A DNA stretch of 64,000 bases from assembly GCF_900110415.1 (NCBI RefSeq), contig NZ_FODR01000004.1, forward strand, positions 248,001-312,000. Direction: 5' to 3'. Of the stretch, positions 1-9,636 are shown piece by piece (the first letter of the stretch is position 1; the number at the start of each line of letters is the position of its first letter). The DNA comes from Mucilaginibacter sp. OK283 (lineage in GTDB: Bacteria > Bacteroidota > Bacteroidia > Sphingobacteriales > Sphingobacteriaceae). Below the pieces are notes generated by a model. That model did not search any database. It was given only the letters and a program-made list of their open reading frames with translations, and was not told the DNA's origin. Both the position numbers and the translations under genes were made by a program.

Positions 1-882
1 GTTGATACCAATAACATTCCGCAGGATGAATTACCTGTGCGGTTACAAGAGTACGATGCCATTACTGTACGTAGCGCAACTAAAGTACGTAAGGCCCTTA
101 TTGATGCCTGCCCAAATCTTAAAGTGATTGGCCGTGGCGGTGTTGGTATGGATAACATTGATGTAGAATATGCAAGGGAAAAAGGCCTGAGCGTTTATAA
201 TACGCCTGCGTCATCTTCATTATCAGTTGCCGAACTTGTTTTTGCCAGTTTATTTGGCGCGGTAAGGTTTTTGCCAGATAGCAACCGCAAAATGCCGGTT
301 GAAGGTGGTACTAAATTTAACGACCTGAAGAAGGCTTATGCAAAAGGTATCGAACTGCGCGGTAAAACTTTAGGTATTGTTGGCTTTGGCCGTATCGGCC
401 GAGAGGTGGCTAAAATAGCTATTGGCGTTGGTATGGAAGTTTTGGCTTACGATTTATTCCCTTTTAACCCCGAGTTGGATATTGTTTTAGGTGGTGGTAC
501 AACCGTTAAGGTAAGTGTAAAAACTTCAACTTTAGAAGAGGTAACCAAAACAGCCGATTTCATTACCCTGCACACGCCGTTTATTGACAAGGCCCTGTTT
601 GGTGCCGAAGAATTGGCATTAACCAAAAAAGGTGTTGGCTTTGTAAATATTTCACGCGGTGGTTTAATTGACGAATTGGCTTTAGTTGACGCGTTAAACA
701 GCGGCCAGGTTTCATTTGCAGCTTTAGACGTATTTGATAACGAGCCAACACCCCGCGAAGAGATACTGAAACACCCTAAAATTTCTTTAACCCCTCACAT
801 TGGTGCTGCCACCAATGAGGCGCAGGAAAGAATAGGTGTGGAGCTTGCCAACCTGATCATCGATCACTTTAAAAAAGCATAA
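1..882 (+). CDS. serA: D-3-phosphoglycerate dehydrogenase (5' end outside window)
   Basis: The frame is open from base 1, so the gene starts left of the window; 293 residues are visible. Enzymes of this family oxidise 3-phosphoglycerate to 3-phosphohydroxypyruvate, the first step of serine synthesis, in the cytoplasm. The Rossmann motif GFGRIGREVA, the catalytic Arg in NISRGGLIDE, the Glu in DNEPT and the His in PHIGAATNEA are all visible. The protein ends right after the catalytic domain, so it lacks the C-terminal ACT serine-sensing domain of long SerA forms and is probably not feedback-inhibited by that route. Only about 20-25 N-terminal residues should be missing. Another D-2-hydroxyacid dehydrogenase is possible, but the fit to short SerA is good. 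Confidence 0.85.
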   Translation, partial: VDTNNIPQDELPVRLQEYDAITVRSATKVRKALIDACPNLKVIGRGGVGMDNIDVEYAREKGLSVYNTPASSSLSVAELVFASLFGAVRFLPDSNRKMPVEGGTKFNDLKKAYAKGIELRGKTLGIVGFGRIGREVAKIAIGVGMEVLAYDLFPFNPELDIVLGGGTTVKVSVKTSTLEEVTKTADFITLHTPFIDKALFGAEELALTKKGVGFVNISRGGLIDELALVDALNSGQVSFAALDVFDNEPTPREEILKHPKISLTPHIGAATNEAQERIGVELANLIIDHFKKA

Positions 883-1233
883 ACACCAATTTGACTAATT
901 GAGCCAATTTTCACGAATTTGATTATAGGCTGATTTTTTGAATAAAACGAATGGCACGAATTCCTAAGGAGTTCGTGTCATTTGGTTTTTTATACAATAG
1001 GTGCGATCAATAGGTGCGATGTCACCAGGTATAAAGCGATGACCAACTACGCACATTCGCCTTACATTCATGCGTTTGCTTTGTTCCTTATAGTGATGGT
1101 CACAGCTAACCCGATACAGGACGACGGAATTTATGAAAGCCTCTCGAGTTTGTGATAAATACCTGCCTACACACAAAAGCCGGATAAATTTCATTTACCC
1201 GGCTTTTGTGCTTTAAACTCTTAATTCTTTTTT
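883..1233. other. Convergent intergenic region without a supported gene
   Basis: This lies between the ends of serA and the MCE gene. It holds AT-rich degenerate sequence with CACGAATT-type words, a 13-bp tandem duplication (AATAGGTGCGATC/G) near 1000-1022, and a hairpin at 1172-1210. A 76-codon minus-strand reading frame over 964-1194 has no family resemblance and is not called. Confidence 0.6.
1172..1210. terminator. Bidirectional hairpin terminator between convergent genes
   Basis: A perfect 12-bp stem (CACAAAAGCCGG at 1172-1183 with its complement at 1199-1210) continues, after one mismatch, into a 5-bp inner stem TAAAT/ATTTA with a TTC loop. It sits between the stop codons of serA (882) and the MCE gene (1234). 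A T-rich stretch follows on the plus side, though not immediately. Confidence 0.7.
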
Positions 1234-2178
1234 TTAATCTTTTTTACCGCCAAATACCGAGAAGCTCACGTAACGTTTAGGGTGAGCTTTTAAATCGAGC
1301 AACAGGTTGTTTAGGCTGTTGGTGGCGGCATCCATGTTTTTGTAAACCTTATCGTCGTTCATCAGCAAGCCCAAAGTTCCTTTGGTCGAATTGATATTGG
1401 CGATAGTTGCCTGTAAATCGGCCATGGCCTTGTTGGCGTTATCCAAGGTGTTTTTGATGTTCGATGCAGCTATATCGTTACTTATTTTTTCAAAATTAGT
1501 AGCCATGCCGTTTATATGCACGGTGCTCGTCTTCAGGTTAGATGATACTACTTCGGCATTCGACAGTATTACATCAATGTGTTTGGTTTGGGTTCCAACC
1601 AGGTTATCTATTTTTTTGGTAACACCTTCCAGTGTTTGCAGGGAGTTGGCAATGCTCATAAAACTGCGATCAACATTCTTCTGAAAGTTTGGGTTCAGGA
1701 TCTTGTTGATGGCGGCTAAAGATGAGTCGAGCTTGGTAATTAGCATTTCGGCTTTTTTTTGTATCGGCTGCAGGCTTTCGGCCAGGCTTCCCTGTATGTC
1801 GGCCTTCAAAGTGTCTTTGTTTTCAGCAAGTATTTTGCTATTGCCTAATTCAAAAACGATGGCTTTGCTACCTAAAAGATCGGTGCTTTCCAGCTTAGCC
1901 AGGGTGTTGTTCGGGACATCGTATTTTTCCTCAATCTTAAACTCAACTATGGTGCGGCCATCTGGCTGAAGCTCCATTTTTGAAATACGGCCAATCTGGA
2001 AACCATTTACCAGTACAGGTTTTGATACGCCCAGGCCTTCAACACTGTTGTATACGGCGTAAAACTTATTTGATCCCGAAAATACATCGTTACCCCTTAA
2101 AAAGCTGTATCCTAAAACGAGTATAGTGATAGCAATAACCGTAAGGGCGCCTATTTTTGTTTCGTTTGAAATTTTCAT
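1234..2178 (-). CDS. mlaD: MCE/MlaD-family lipid transport protein
   Basis: MlaD-type proteins are anchored in the inner membrane, form hexamers and move phospholipids between the membranes with an ABC transporter (MlaE/MlaF). This 314-residue protein has one N-terminal membrane segment (about residues 8-27), then an MCE domain (about 37-115) with the stretch GVSKPVLVNGFQIGRI. A long helical region with heptad-like spacing follows, typical of longer MCE proteins that build a periplasmic tube. The permease and ATPase genes are not in the window. The amidase gene lies upstream on the same strand, 272 bp away. The family is sure; which lipid it carries is not known. Confidence 0.85.
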   Translation of the reverse strand: MKISNETKIGALTVIAITILVLGYSFLRGNDVFSGSNKFYAVYNSVEGLGVSKPVLVNGFQIGRISKMELQPDGRTIVEFKIEEKYDVPNNTLAKLESTDLLGSKAIVFELGNSKILAENKDTLKADIQGSLAESLQPIQKKAEMLITKLDSSLAAINKILNPNFQKNVDRSFMSIANSLQTLEGVTKKIDNLVGTQTKHIDVILSNAEVVSSNLKTSTVHINGMATNFEKISNDIAASNIKNTLDNANKAMADLQATIANINSTKGTLGLLMNDDKVYKNMDAATNSLNNLLLDLKAHPKRYVSFSVFGGKKD

Positions 2179-2450
2179 TAAGTAGTGTGATTATGTTTAA
2201 ATGTTTTTGCTGGCAATGCCCGCGGCACAGGTGATGTTATAAGCAATATACGTTTGAACAACTGATTAAGTTTTTATACACACTAATTATCGCAAATTGT
2301 ATCGAATTGAAGAATGGCTCGTATCTATATTAATTTTATGATTCTTGCAATTCATTTTAATCATTGAAAATTAGTGTCTCTTATCATGTTTATATTCAAC
2401 TTTTATAATTCGTGAAATTCGATATAATTAGTAACAAATTCGTATGTGAA

Positions 2451-3353
2451 TTATTGCGATACATGCTCCACTTCGTTTTTATAATTTAACAGCGCACGCA
2501 CAATTGAACTCACAATTTCATTTTGTCCATCTTCCGAGTTTAGGTACGCTTCATCGCTTGGGTTATTAATATAGCCTGTTTCAACCAAAACGGATGGCAT
2601 TGCGGTATGGCAAAGTACGTAAATACCTTGTTCCCGTAAACCTTCGCTTGGCCGCCCATCGGTTTCAACAAATTCATTATTAATTAAAGTTGCCAGTTTG
2701 ATGCTTTGCTGCCTGAATTTTCTTTTATACTCGTTGGTTAAAATAATAGTAATGGGATCGTCGGGATCTAATCCGGCGTCCATTCCCGAATCTTCCTCAA
2801 CCTGGTTGTGAACGATGGTCCTTTCCTCTTCTTTTGACCGGTGTAAACCGTAAACCAACAATAATACTCCTTTGCCGGAGCGGTCTGGTACACTTACCGT
2901 ACGGTAAACCGGCTTATGGCGTTTTGTGCCAACCTGCTCGCGCACATGCCTGTCAGATAGTGAGTTGCAGTGTATAGATACAAAAATATTGCCTTTGTTT
3001 TCGTTTGCTATTTCGGCGCGGCGTTCAAATGATACATCGTCTTCTGTCGACCGGGTTAAAACGGCCTTTACCCCAGCCATATCTTTTTCTATTGCAGCCT
3101 GCAATTTTAAAGCAATAGCAAGCGTTACATTTCTTTCCGAAGAAAAACTTCCTGATGCTCCATGCGAGAAATGCCCCGTCCCGGTGGGCTTGCCGCCATG
3201 ACCAGCATCAACGATAATAGTTTTTATTTTGAAACCCGAATTAACAACCGTATCTGTTTTGATGAGGCCGTAAGAAATAAGTGGGAACGATGAAAGGAGT
3301 AACAACAATACCGATAAACTATAAATCAATCTTTTCAATGCCCTATTTTTCAT
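2451..3353 (-). CDS. N-acetylmuramoyl-L-alanine amidase (Amidase_3)
   Basis: Zinc amidases of this family cut the bond between muramic acid and the peptide stem in peptidoglycan, for example during daughter-cell separation. The 300-residue protein has an N-terminal signal or anchor (about residues 10-30). The zinc ligands appear in order: His in VDAGHGG, Glu in SSERNVT and His in SIHCNS; the catalytic Glu is in VETGYINN. An insertion between the second His and the last Glu is Glu/Asp-rich. In E. coli enzymes that region carries the autoinhibitory helix; whether this one does is not visible. It is divergent from lptD across 52 bp, so the two genes share a promoter region. Confidence 0.9.
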   Translation of the reverse strand: MKNRALKRLIYSLSVLLLLLSSFPLISYGLIKTDTVVNSGFKIKTIIVDAGHGGKPTGTGHFSHGASGSFSSERNVTLAIALKLQAAIEKDMAGVKAVLTRSTEDDVSFERRAEIANENKGNIFVSIHCNSLSDRHVREQVGTKRHKPVYRTVSVPDRSGKGVLLLVYGLHRSKEEERTIVHNQVEEDSGMDAGLDPDDPITIILTNEYKRKFRQQSIKLATLINNEFVETDGRPSEGLREQGIYVLCHTAMPSVLVETGYINNPSDEAYLNSEDGQNEIVSSIVRALLNYKNEVEHVSQ

Positions 3354-3381
3354 TATTTTTGAACGCTGTTAACTATATCTG

Positions 3382-3389
3382 CAAAAATA
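3382..3389 (-). promoter_or_regulatory. Candidate -7 element for the amidase gene
   Basis: The minus strand reads TATTTTTG, an exact fit to the Bacteroidota -7 consensus TAnnTTTG, about 29 bp upstream of the amidase start. No convincing -33 TTTG is present at the usual spacing, so support is partial. Confidence 0.35.
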
Positions 3390-3405
3390 CTATTCATAAT
3401 CAATT

Positions 3406-6255
3406 TTGAAATTCATAACTCTTTTTTTTCTGCTTGCAATTATTTTAACGGTAAATGTACTGGTTGCCGAAAGCAAAGGTACATATAACAGGTATAGCCG
3501 CAAGGCCGTTGCAGATACGATTATTAAACTCGACACTACTAAGGCAAAAGATAGAAAACTCCTTAAAGTTAAGAAATCTAAGCAAACTAAGCCAAATCTA
3601 AATGCAGATGGGCATGGTGTAAGCAATACTTTTAACATCACTCCTGCTGTAGATACCGTTATTAAGGCGGATACCAATAAAAACAAAAACAGCCAGGGTA
3701 AGCCAACAATACCGGGTAAGCCCCAAACCAAATTGCCTGAAACTGATACAACAAAAAAGAAAGAGGGCATCCAATCGGAAGTTAAGGCTGTGGCCGAAGA
3801 TTCGACAATTGTTGATAACGAACATAATATTTTATACTTGTACGGTCGTGCAAGGGTAACTTACGAGGATTTTGAGCTGGATGCAGACTATATCAGGGTC
3901 GACCAAAAAAACCACCTCATTTTCGCCAGCGGGAGTATTGATCCGCGTACCAGGCGTTATGTTGGGCGGCCTTTGTCTAAATCAAAAAATGAAAAACCGA
4001 TAGCATCCGACTCGCTGTTGTTTAATTACACCACCAAAAAAGGAAAGCTTTATAACCCTGCATCTGAACAGGAAGGTAATTTTATATCAGGAGGACAGGC
4101 AAAAAAACTTAACGAAACCGAAGTAGCCTACCGTAATGTTATATTTAGTACCTGCGATTTGCCTTATCCGGATACACATTTTGGTATTGTGATTACCAAA
4201 GGTATCGGCGAAAAAAACAGGATCATATCCGGCCCCGCTTATTTGGAAATTGAAGGGATACCGCTGCCCCTTGCTATCCCGTTTGGCTTTTTTCCGAAGC
4301 CCAATACGCGAACATCCGGAGTTATCCTGCCAACTTTTGGCGAGGATGCAAAACTGGGCTTTAAACTGTCTGGCTTTGGTTATTACCTGGGCTTAAGCGA
4401 TTATATGGATTTAACTACCACTGGTACCATCTACTCCAAGGGGTCATATGAAGTAAATTCTACCGCGCGGTATCTTGTGCGTTATAAATATACCGGCAAC
4501 CTGTCCTTAAGTTACGGATCGCATAATTACGGCCTTCCTGGCGACCCTGCCGTAAAAGATATCCACATAGATTGGACACACTCGCAGGATCCGAGCGCTA
4601 ATCCGGGATCAACATTCAGTGCATCGGTAAACGCGGGTACGTCGGGTTACTTTTCGCGCAATCCGTCAACGTCAAATTATAACGTAGTTACCGCGGCGCA
4701 AAGTAGCTTACGTTCAAGTATATCCTATGGAAAAACGTGGGCGGGTACACCCTTTAACCTAAGTGTTGGTATTGGCCACAGCCAGGATATAGCCAACAAA
4801 ACAATCACTATAGAGTTGCCAACTATTGCTTTTGGTATGTCGTCAATTAACCCGTTTGACTCGAAAGACAGGGTTGGCGAGCAAAAATGGTATCAAAAAA
4901 TAACGGTGAGTTATAACATGAATGCTACCAACAAAGTAAACAACATTCCCGAGTCTGAGTTGTTTAAAAGCACAGTTACCAAACGGTTGCAAAATGGTTT
5001 TCAGCACCAGATACCGGTTAGCCTCGGTTTAAATGTGCTTAAATATTTTCAGTTTAACAGCAGCGTAAATTATACCGAGCGCTGGTATTTTCAAACTGTA
5101 AACAAACATTTTGAACGCGGAAGTATTAGCAATTCAGATCAATTACTGGTTGATACGGTGCAAGGTTTTAAGCGGGCGGGCAATTACAGCCTAAGCACCG
5201 GCCTGTCAACTAAATTGTATGGTACCTTAAACTTTAAAGGGAATTTAAAAGCTATAAGGCACGTAATGACCCCATCTATCGGGTTTGGTTATACTCCTGA
5301 TTTTAGCGACCCAAGCTACGGGTATTATAAAACCGCGGTAAGCCAGGCAAGCGTGCCATACCCTTACACATATCAAAAGTATTCAATTTTCGAAAACGGC
5401 GTATACGGCTATCCATCGTCGGGTAAACAGGCAGGCATCAGCTTCGCGCTTGATAACACAATCGAGGCCAAGTTAAAAGCCAAAAGCACCGATACATCAG
5501 GCACCGATAGAAAGATTACCCTTTTACAGGGCTTATCATTTTCAAGTTTTTACAATTTTGCCGCCGACTCCATGAAATTGGCCAATATTCAGTTTTCGGG
5601 TCATACCGCTATTTTTAAGCAAAAAGTAAATATTAGTTTCAGCGGCTCATTTGATCCTTATGTTACAGTTGTGCACGATTCCATATCAGATAATACCATT
5701 CGCAGGGTGAGCCAGCGGGTCAATAAGTTCAGGTGGTCAAATGGCCAGTTTCCTTTGCTCAACCAGTTGAGTATATCAATGAGTGGCAGCTTAAATTCCA
5801 CTTCGGCCAGGGCGCCGGGTACACCTAATGTGAATACCTTGCAAGGGGCAGGTTCCCCGCAATTACAACGTCTGGCGCTGGTAAACAGCGATCCAAATTC
5901 ATATGTCGATTTTAACGTACCCTGGAATATATCCTTAAACTACAGTTATAGCTACAGTAATTATCTTAACCAGGTATCTACCAGCAATACCCTTATGATA
6001 AGCGGCGATGTTAGCATCACCCAAAAATGGAAAATTCAATACTCAACCAACTACGATTTTAAGGCCATGAAACTGGCCAGCGCTACCTCTTTTTCTATTT
6101 ATCGCGATTTGCATTGCTGGGACCTTTCGTTTCAATGGGTGCCTTTTGGTTATTTAAAATCATATAATGTTACATTAAAGGTAAAATCTACTATTTTGCA
6201 GGACTTGAAGCTGAGTAAAAGAAACGACTACTCAAGTAACAGGACTTTTTATTAA
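3406..6255 (+). CDS. lptD: LPS-assembly protein LptD (OstA-like), TTG start
   Basis: LptD is the outer-membrane barrel that inserts lipopolysaccharide into the outer leaflet together with LptE. This 949-residue protein has a signal peptide (about 1-21), a Lys/Thr-rich linker, a periplasmic OstA/jellyroll-like part (about 125-250) and a long region of alternating aromatic and polar strands up to a C-terminal Phe-Tyr, as expected of a barrel. The start is TTG at 3406: a stop codon at 3397 closes the frame just upstream, and this is the only start that keeps the signal peptide. It is divergent from the amidase gene and is followed by cinA after 5 bp, so the two are probably co-transcribed. Confidence 0.85.
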   Translation: MKFITLFFLLAIILTVNVLVAESKGTYNRYSRKAVADTIIKLDTTKAKDRKLLKVKKSKQTKPNLNADGHGVSNTFNITPAVDTVIKADTNKNKNSQGKPTIPGKPQTKLPETDTTKKKEGIQSEVKAVAEDSTIVDNEHNILYLYGRARVTYEDFELDADYIRVDQKNHLIFASGSIDPRTRRYVGRPLSKSKNEKPIASDSLLFNYTTKKGKLYNPASEQEGNFISGGQAKKLNETEVAYRNVIFSTCDLPYPDTHFGIVITKGIGEKNRIISGPAYLEIEGIPLPLAIPFGFFPKPNTRTSGVILPTFGEDAKLGFKLSGFGYYLGLSDYMDLTTTGTIYSKGSYEVNSTARYLVRYKYTGNLSLSYGSHNYGLPGDPAVKDIHIDWTHSQDPSANPGSTFSASVNAGTSGYFSRNPSTSNYNVVTAAQSSLRSSISYGKTWAGTPFNLSVGIGHSQDIANKTITIELPTIAFGMSSINPFDSKDRVGEQKWYQKITVSYNMNATNKVNNIPESELFKSTVTKRLQNGFQHQIPVSLGLNVLKYFQFNSSVNYTERWYFQTVNKHFERGSISNSDQLLVDTVQGFKRAGNYSLSTGLSTKLYGTLNFKGNLKAIRHVMTPSIGFGYTPDFSDPSYGYYKTAVSQASVPYPYTYQKYSIFENGVYGYPSSGKQAGISFALDNTIEAKLKAKSTDTSGTDRKITLLQGLSFSSFYNFAADSMKLANIQFSGHTAIFKQKVNISFSGSFDPYVTVVHDSISDNTIRRVSQRVNKFRWSNGQFPLLNQLSISMSGSLNSTSARAPGTPNVNTLQGAGSPQLQRLALVNSDPNSYVDFNVPWNISLNYSYSYSNYLNQVSTSNTLMISGDVSITQKWKIQYSTNYDFKAMKLASATSFSIYRDLHCWDLSFQWVPFGYLKSYNVTLKVKSTILQDLKLSKRNDYSSNRTFY

Positions 6256-6260
6256 TTATT

Positions 6261-7508
6261 ATGCTGGCAGAGATCATAACCATTGGCGACGAAATACTGA
6301 TAGGACAAATTGTTGATACCAATTCGGCCTGGATGGCTAAGGAGCTTAATAAAATAGGAATAAGAGTAAAACAGATCTCGTCGGTATCTGACGATAAGGA
6401 ACATATACTTAAAGCATTGGCTGAGGCCGCAGGCAGGGCTAAAGTTATTTTTATTACCGGAGGATTAGGTCCAACGAAAGATGACATCACCAAAAAAACA
6501 TTGGCGGAGTATTTTAAGGCCGATATGGTAGAAAATAAGCAAGCATTGGAAAATGTGGAGCGTATTTTTGCCAAATATAACCGCCCTCTGCTTGAAATTA
6601 ACCGGCTACAGGCTCAGGTGCCATCAAACTGTGAGATCATATTAAACAAAAATGGTACCGCGCCTGGTATGTGGTTTAACCATGATGGGGTGATATATGT
6701 ATCGATGCCGGGTGTTCCCTTCGAGATGATGTATATGATGGAAGATGGTGTAATACCAAAGTTAAAGGCTACGTTGAAATTGCCTTCAATCATTCACAAA
6801 ACACTTTTAACGGTTGGCGAAGGGGAGTCTTTTTTGGCCGAAAGGATAGCGGATATTGAAGATGCATTGCCATCATATATTAAGTTGGCTTATTTACCCA
6901 AACTAGGTCAGGTTAGGTTGCGGCTGAGTGCTTTTGGCGATGATATTGCACTGATGCAAAATGGTGTTGATGAATTTGCCGGAAAAATAATTGAGCGCAT
7001 AGGCCGTGTTTTTGTTGTTGCCGAAGATATTCCTTTAGAAAAAGCGATACTTAATAAAATGGCCGAAAAAGGGCTAACCTTATCAGTGGCCGAAAGCTGT
7101 ACGGGCGGATATCTTTCTCATCTTTTTACCCAGCATGCCGGCTCATCGAAAGTGTTTTTTGGAGGTGGAATTGTGTATTCGTACGAGTTGAAGGAGCATA
7201 TTCTTGGGGTAAAACCAGAAACCTTGTTGACTTTTGGAGCGGTAAGTGAGCAAACTGTGAAAGAAATGGTAGAGGGAGCGTTGTTAAATTTCAGGTCGGA
7301 TTTTGCCATATCCATAACGGGGATAGCAGGCCCCGATGGGGCCACCGATGATAAACCCGTTGGTACTGTGTGGATTGCCGTTGCAGGCAGGGGTAAGTTG
7401 TTAGTAAAGAAATACACATTTGGCAATAAAAGGCAGCAAAACATCGAAAGGAGTGCTGTAACGGCATTAGCCATGTTGAATACTTTACTAACAGATGTTG
7501 TAGATTAA
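6261..7508 (+). CDS. cinA: CinA-family protein / nicotinamide-nucleotide amidase
   Basis: The 415-residue protein has the full two-domain CinA layout. The N-terminal molybdopterin-binding-like domain (about 1-170) starts with AEIITIGDEILIGQI and has the TGGLGPTKDD motif. The C-terminal PncC-type amidase domain (about 255-410) has SVAESCTGG and SITGIAGPDG. PncC domains deamidate nicotinamide mononucleotide in NAD recycling, and the N-terminal domain acts on ADP-ribose or related nucleotides in some members. It follows lptD closely and is followed 43 bp later by the E2 gene. Confidence 0.93.
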   Translation: MLAEIITIGDEILIGQIVDTNSAWMAKELNKIGIRVKQISSVSDDKEHILKALAEAAGRAKVIFITGGLGPTKDDITKKTLAEYFKADMVENKQALENVERIFAKYNRPLLEINRLQAQVPSNCEIILNKNGTAPGMWFNHDGVIYVSMPGVPFEMMYMMEDGVIPKLKATLKLPSIIHKTLLTVGEGESFLAERIADIEDALPSYIKLAYLPKLGQVRLRLSAFGDDIALMQNGVDEFAGKIIERIGRVFVVAEDIPLEKAILNKMAEKGLTLSVAESCTGGYLSHLFTQHAGSSKVFFGGGIVYSYELKEHILGVKPETLLTFGAVSEQTVKEMVEGALLNFRSDFAISITGIAGPDGATDDKPVGTVWIAVAGRGKLLVKKYTFGNKRQQNIERSAVTALAMLNTLLTDVVD

Positions 7509-7551
7509 GCTGCAAAATGTATAATTTTGTGCGAAAGCATAATTTGTATCT

Positions 7552-9198
7552 ATGGCCAAATATCAACTATTATTGCCAAAAATGGGTGAAAGCGTTGCGG
7601 AGGCAACCGTAATTAAATGGAACAAAAATCCAGGAGATCGCGTTGATGCCGACGAAGCAGTAATGGAGATTGCGACTGATAAAGTTGATTCAGATGTGCC
7701 GTCACCCGTTGCCGGTAGGTTAATAGAGCAATTATACCAGGAGAATGATGTAGTGCAGGTAGGGGCGATAATTGCCATTATTGAAACCGATGAGCCGGAA
7801 CATGCAACTGCCGGATCTGAGGCTAAGCCTATGCCGGAAGTTGAAACAACAATTCCTGCCATTGAAGTACCTTACATAGCAGAATCTGCACCGGTTGAAG
7901 AAAATCAGGATGATTTTAAGGAATACACCCCGTTTAATGAGGTTAGGTACGATGCACAACCCCCTGTAGTTGAAAATCACGAGGTTGCAGAATATCAACC
8001 CGATGTTGTAGCGCCTGTAGATATACCGGGCATTGCACAGCTTGAACCCCAGGCGCCATCGCCTTACGATCAGAATTTTAAAGGTGAGGGACGGTTTTAC
8101 TCGCCGTTGGTACGTAATATAGCCAGCCAGGAAAATATCAGCATTGATGAACTCGACCGTATTCCCGGTACCGGATCTGAAGGCCGTTTGACCAAAGATG
8201 ATCTGTTAAGTTATATTCAATATAAAAATTCGCCGGTTGCCGCTCAAAAAGAGGCAGTACCTGCACCGCCCTTTGCTGCAGTATCGCAAACTGTTGAGCC
8301 AACAAGTGCTGCCGCGCCGGTAGAAAGCCCGGTAACCGAGAAGCCGGCGGCTGCGTTTGAGCCTGAGCAAGTGAAAGAACCAACAATGGTTCCGGAGCCA
8401 CAACCTGTACCCGGGCCGGAAAGGGTGTCTGCACCACAGGCCGAAGTTCCACCTGCACAGCCTGCATCAGCTGCGGGTTCGGTATCTGGTGTCGATGAGG
8501 TCATCGAGATGGACAGGATGCGCCGCCTGATTGCCGATCATATGGTGATGAGCAAGCAAACCTCGCCGCATGTTACCTCATTTGTTGAGGCTGATGTAAC
8601 CGGGCTGGTTTTATGGCGCGAAAAGGTGAAAGGCAGCTTTGAAAAACGTGAGAACGAAAAAATAACCTTTACCCCGATATTTATTGAGGCCGTAGTTAAG
8701 GCGATCAAAGATTTCCCGATGATCAATGTAACGGTTAATGGTACGCAAATTATAAAGAAGGCAGCTATCAATATCAGCATGGCAACCGCCCTGCCAAGTG
8801 GTAACCTGATAGTGCCGGTGATTAAAAAAGCCGATGAGTTAAACCTGCTGGGAATTACCAAGGCAGTTAATGACCTGGCCAGCCGTGCCCGTACCGGTAA
8901 ATTATTACCTGACGATGTAAGAGATGGTACATTTACAATAACTAACGTGGGTTCGTTTGGCAATGTGATGGGCACGCCAATTATTAATCAGCCACAGGTA
9001 GCCATACTGGCAGTTGGCGCCATCAAGAAAAAGCCGGCTGTAATTGAAACCCCGCAGGGAGATGTAATAGCCATCCGCCACATGATGTTCCTGTCGTTGT
9101 CATATGACCACAGGGTTGTTGATGGCGCCTTAGGGGGCTCGTTTGTACGCCGGGTAGCCGATTACCTTGAAAAATGGGACGCAAACAGAGAGATATAA
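7552..9198 (+). CDS. 2-oxoacid dehydrogenase E2 (dihydrolipoamide acyltransferase)
   Basis: E2 is the core of 2-oxoacid dehydrogenase complexes; it transfers the acyl group from lipoyl-lysine to CoA. The 548 residues show one lipoyl domain (1-78, lipoyl Lys44 in ATDKVDSD), a Pro/Ala/Glu-rich linker, a peripheral-subunit-binding domain (about 185-225, YSPLVRNIA...GRLTKDDL), a second Pro/Ala linker and the catalytic domain (about 315-548) with SYDHRVVDGALGG. A single lipoyl domain plus KMGESVAEAT favours a branched-chain or mixed 2-oxoacid complex over 2-oxoglutarate dehydrogenase, but specificity cannot be read from sequence. No E1 or E3 gene is nearby. Confidence 0.88.
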   Translation: MAKYQLLLPKMGESVAEATVIKWNKNPGDRVDADEAVMEIATDKVDSDVPSPVAGRLIEQLYQENDVVQVGAIIAIIETDEPEHATAGSEAKPMPEVETTIPAIEVPYIAESAPVEENQDDFKEYTPFNEVRYDAQPPVVENHEVAEYQPDVVAPVDIPGIAQLEPQAPSPYDQNFKGEGRFYSPLVRNIASQENISIDELDRIPGTGSEGRLTKDDLLSYIQYKNSPVAAQKEAVPAPPFAAVSQTVEPTSAAAPVESPVTEKPAAAFEPEQVKEPTMVPEPQPVPGPERVSAPQAEVPPAQPASAAGSVSGVDEVIEMDRMRRLIADHMVMSKQTSPHVTSFVEADVTGLVLWREKVKGSFEKRENEKITFTPIFIEAVVKAIKDFPMINVTVNGTQIIKKAAINISMATALPSGNLIVPVIKKADELNLLGITKAVNDLASRARTGKLLPDDVRDGTFTITNVGSFGNVMGTPIINQPQVAILAVGAIKKKPAVIETPQGDVIAIRHMMFLSLSYDHRVVDGALGGSFVRRVADYLEKWDANREI

Positions 9199-9213
9199 AC
9201 AACTCTTCATATA

Positions 9214-9256
9214 AAACAACAAAGCCGGACTAATTGATAATCCGGCTTTGTTGTTT
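9214..9256 (+). terminator. Rho-independent-type terminator after the E2 gene
   Basis: A perfect 16-bp inverted repeat (9214-9229 with 9241-9256; core AAAGCCGGA/TCCGGCTTT) with an 11-nt loop starts 16 bp after the E2 stop codon. The 3' arm is itself T-rich, ending TTTGTTGTTT. Confidence 0.85.
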
Positions 9257-9636
9257 CCGAACTTCCTTTTTTTGGAAACAGGAAGGGGCGTTTGATAAAA
9301 TAAAAAGTCTCCACCTTAGGGGAGATTTACAGGGCAAACCGATCTAATTGGGTTAACATAACTTAACACATTTTAGATAAAATATTTATAAATATTTGAT
9401 AATCAATATTTTGTATTTTATCATGGTTAACACTAAACTGAGTGCGCAATTTAGGCGCGTCCAAATACTTGTGCATGTTGTTGGCCAATACAAGTCCCTT
9501 CGGTAGCCGGATCATTTAACCAGGATCAGCCAATAAAAACAAAGTGTAGTTTGATGCTTATATCTTACCGACGCCATAAACTCATTCCATTAGCTATTTG
9601 GATGCGTTTACCCTGGGGAGATTTAAAGCGGCTCGC
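9257..9636. other. Intergenic region with a G/C repeat remnant and an AT palindrome
   Basis: No gene is seen between the E2 terminator and the end of the peptidase gene. The region holds a decayed copy of the G-run repeat (9308-9334, related to the one at 22147) and an 18-bp perfect AT palindrome at 9380-9397 (AAATATTTATAAATATTT). The palindrome lies inside a wider stem formed by 9377-9385 and 9414-9422. Its role is unknown. Confidence 0.5.

Noticed and set aside
964..1194. 76-codon minus-strand open frame between serA and the MCE gene
   Set aside because: It has no family resemblance, has an odd composition rich in Arg and Cys, and overlaps the terminator hairpin.
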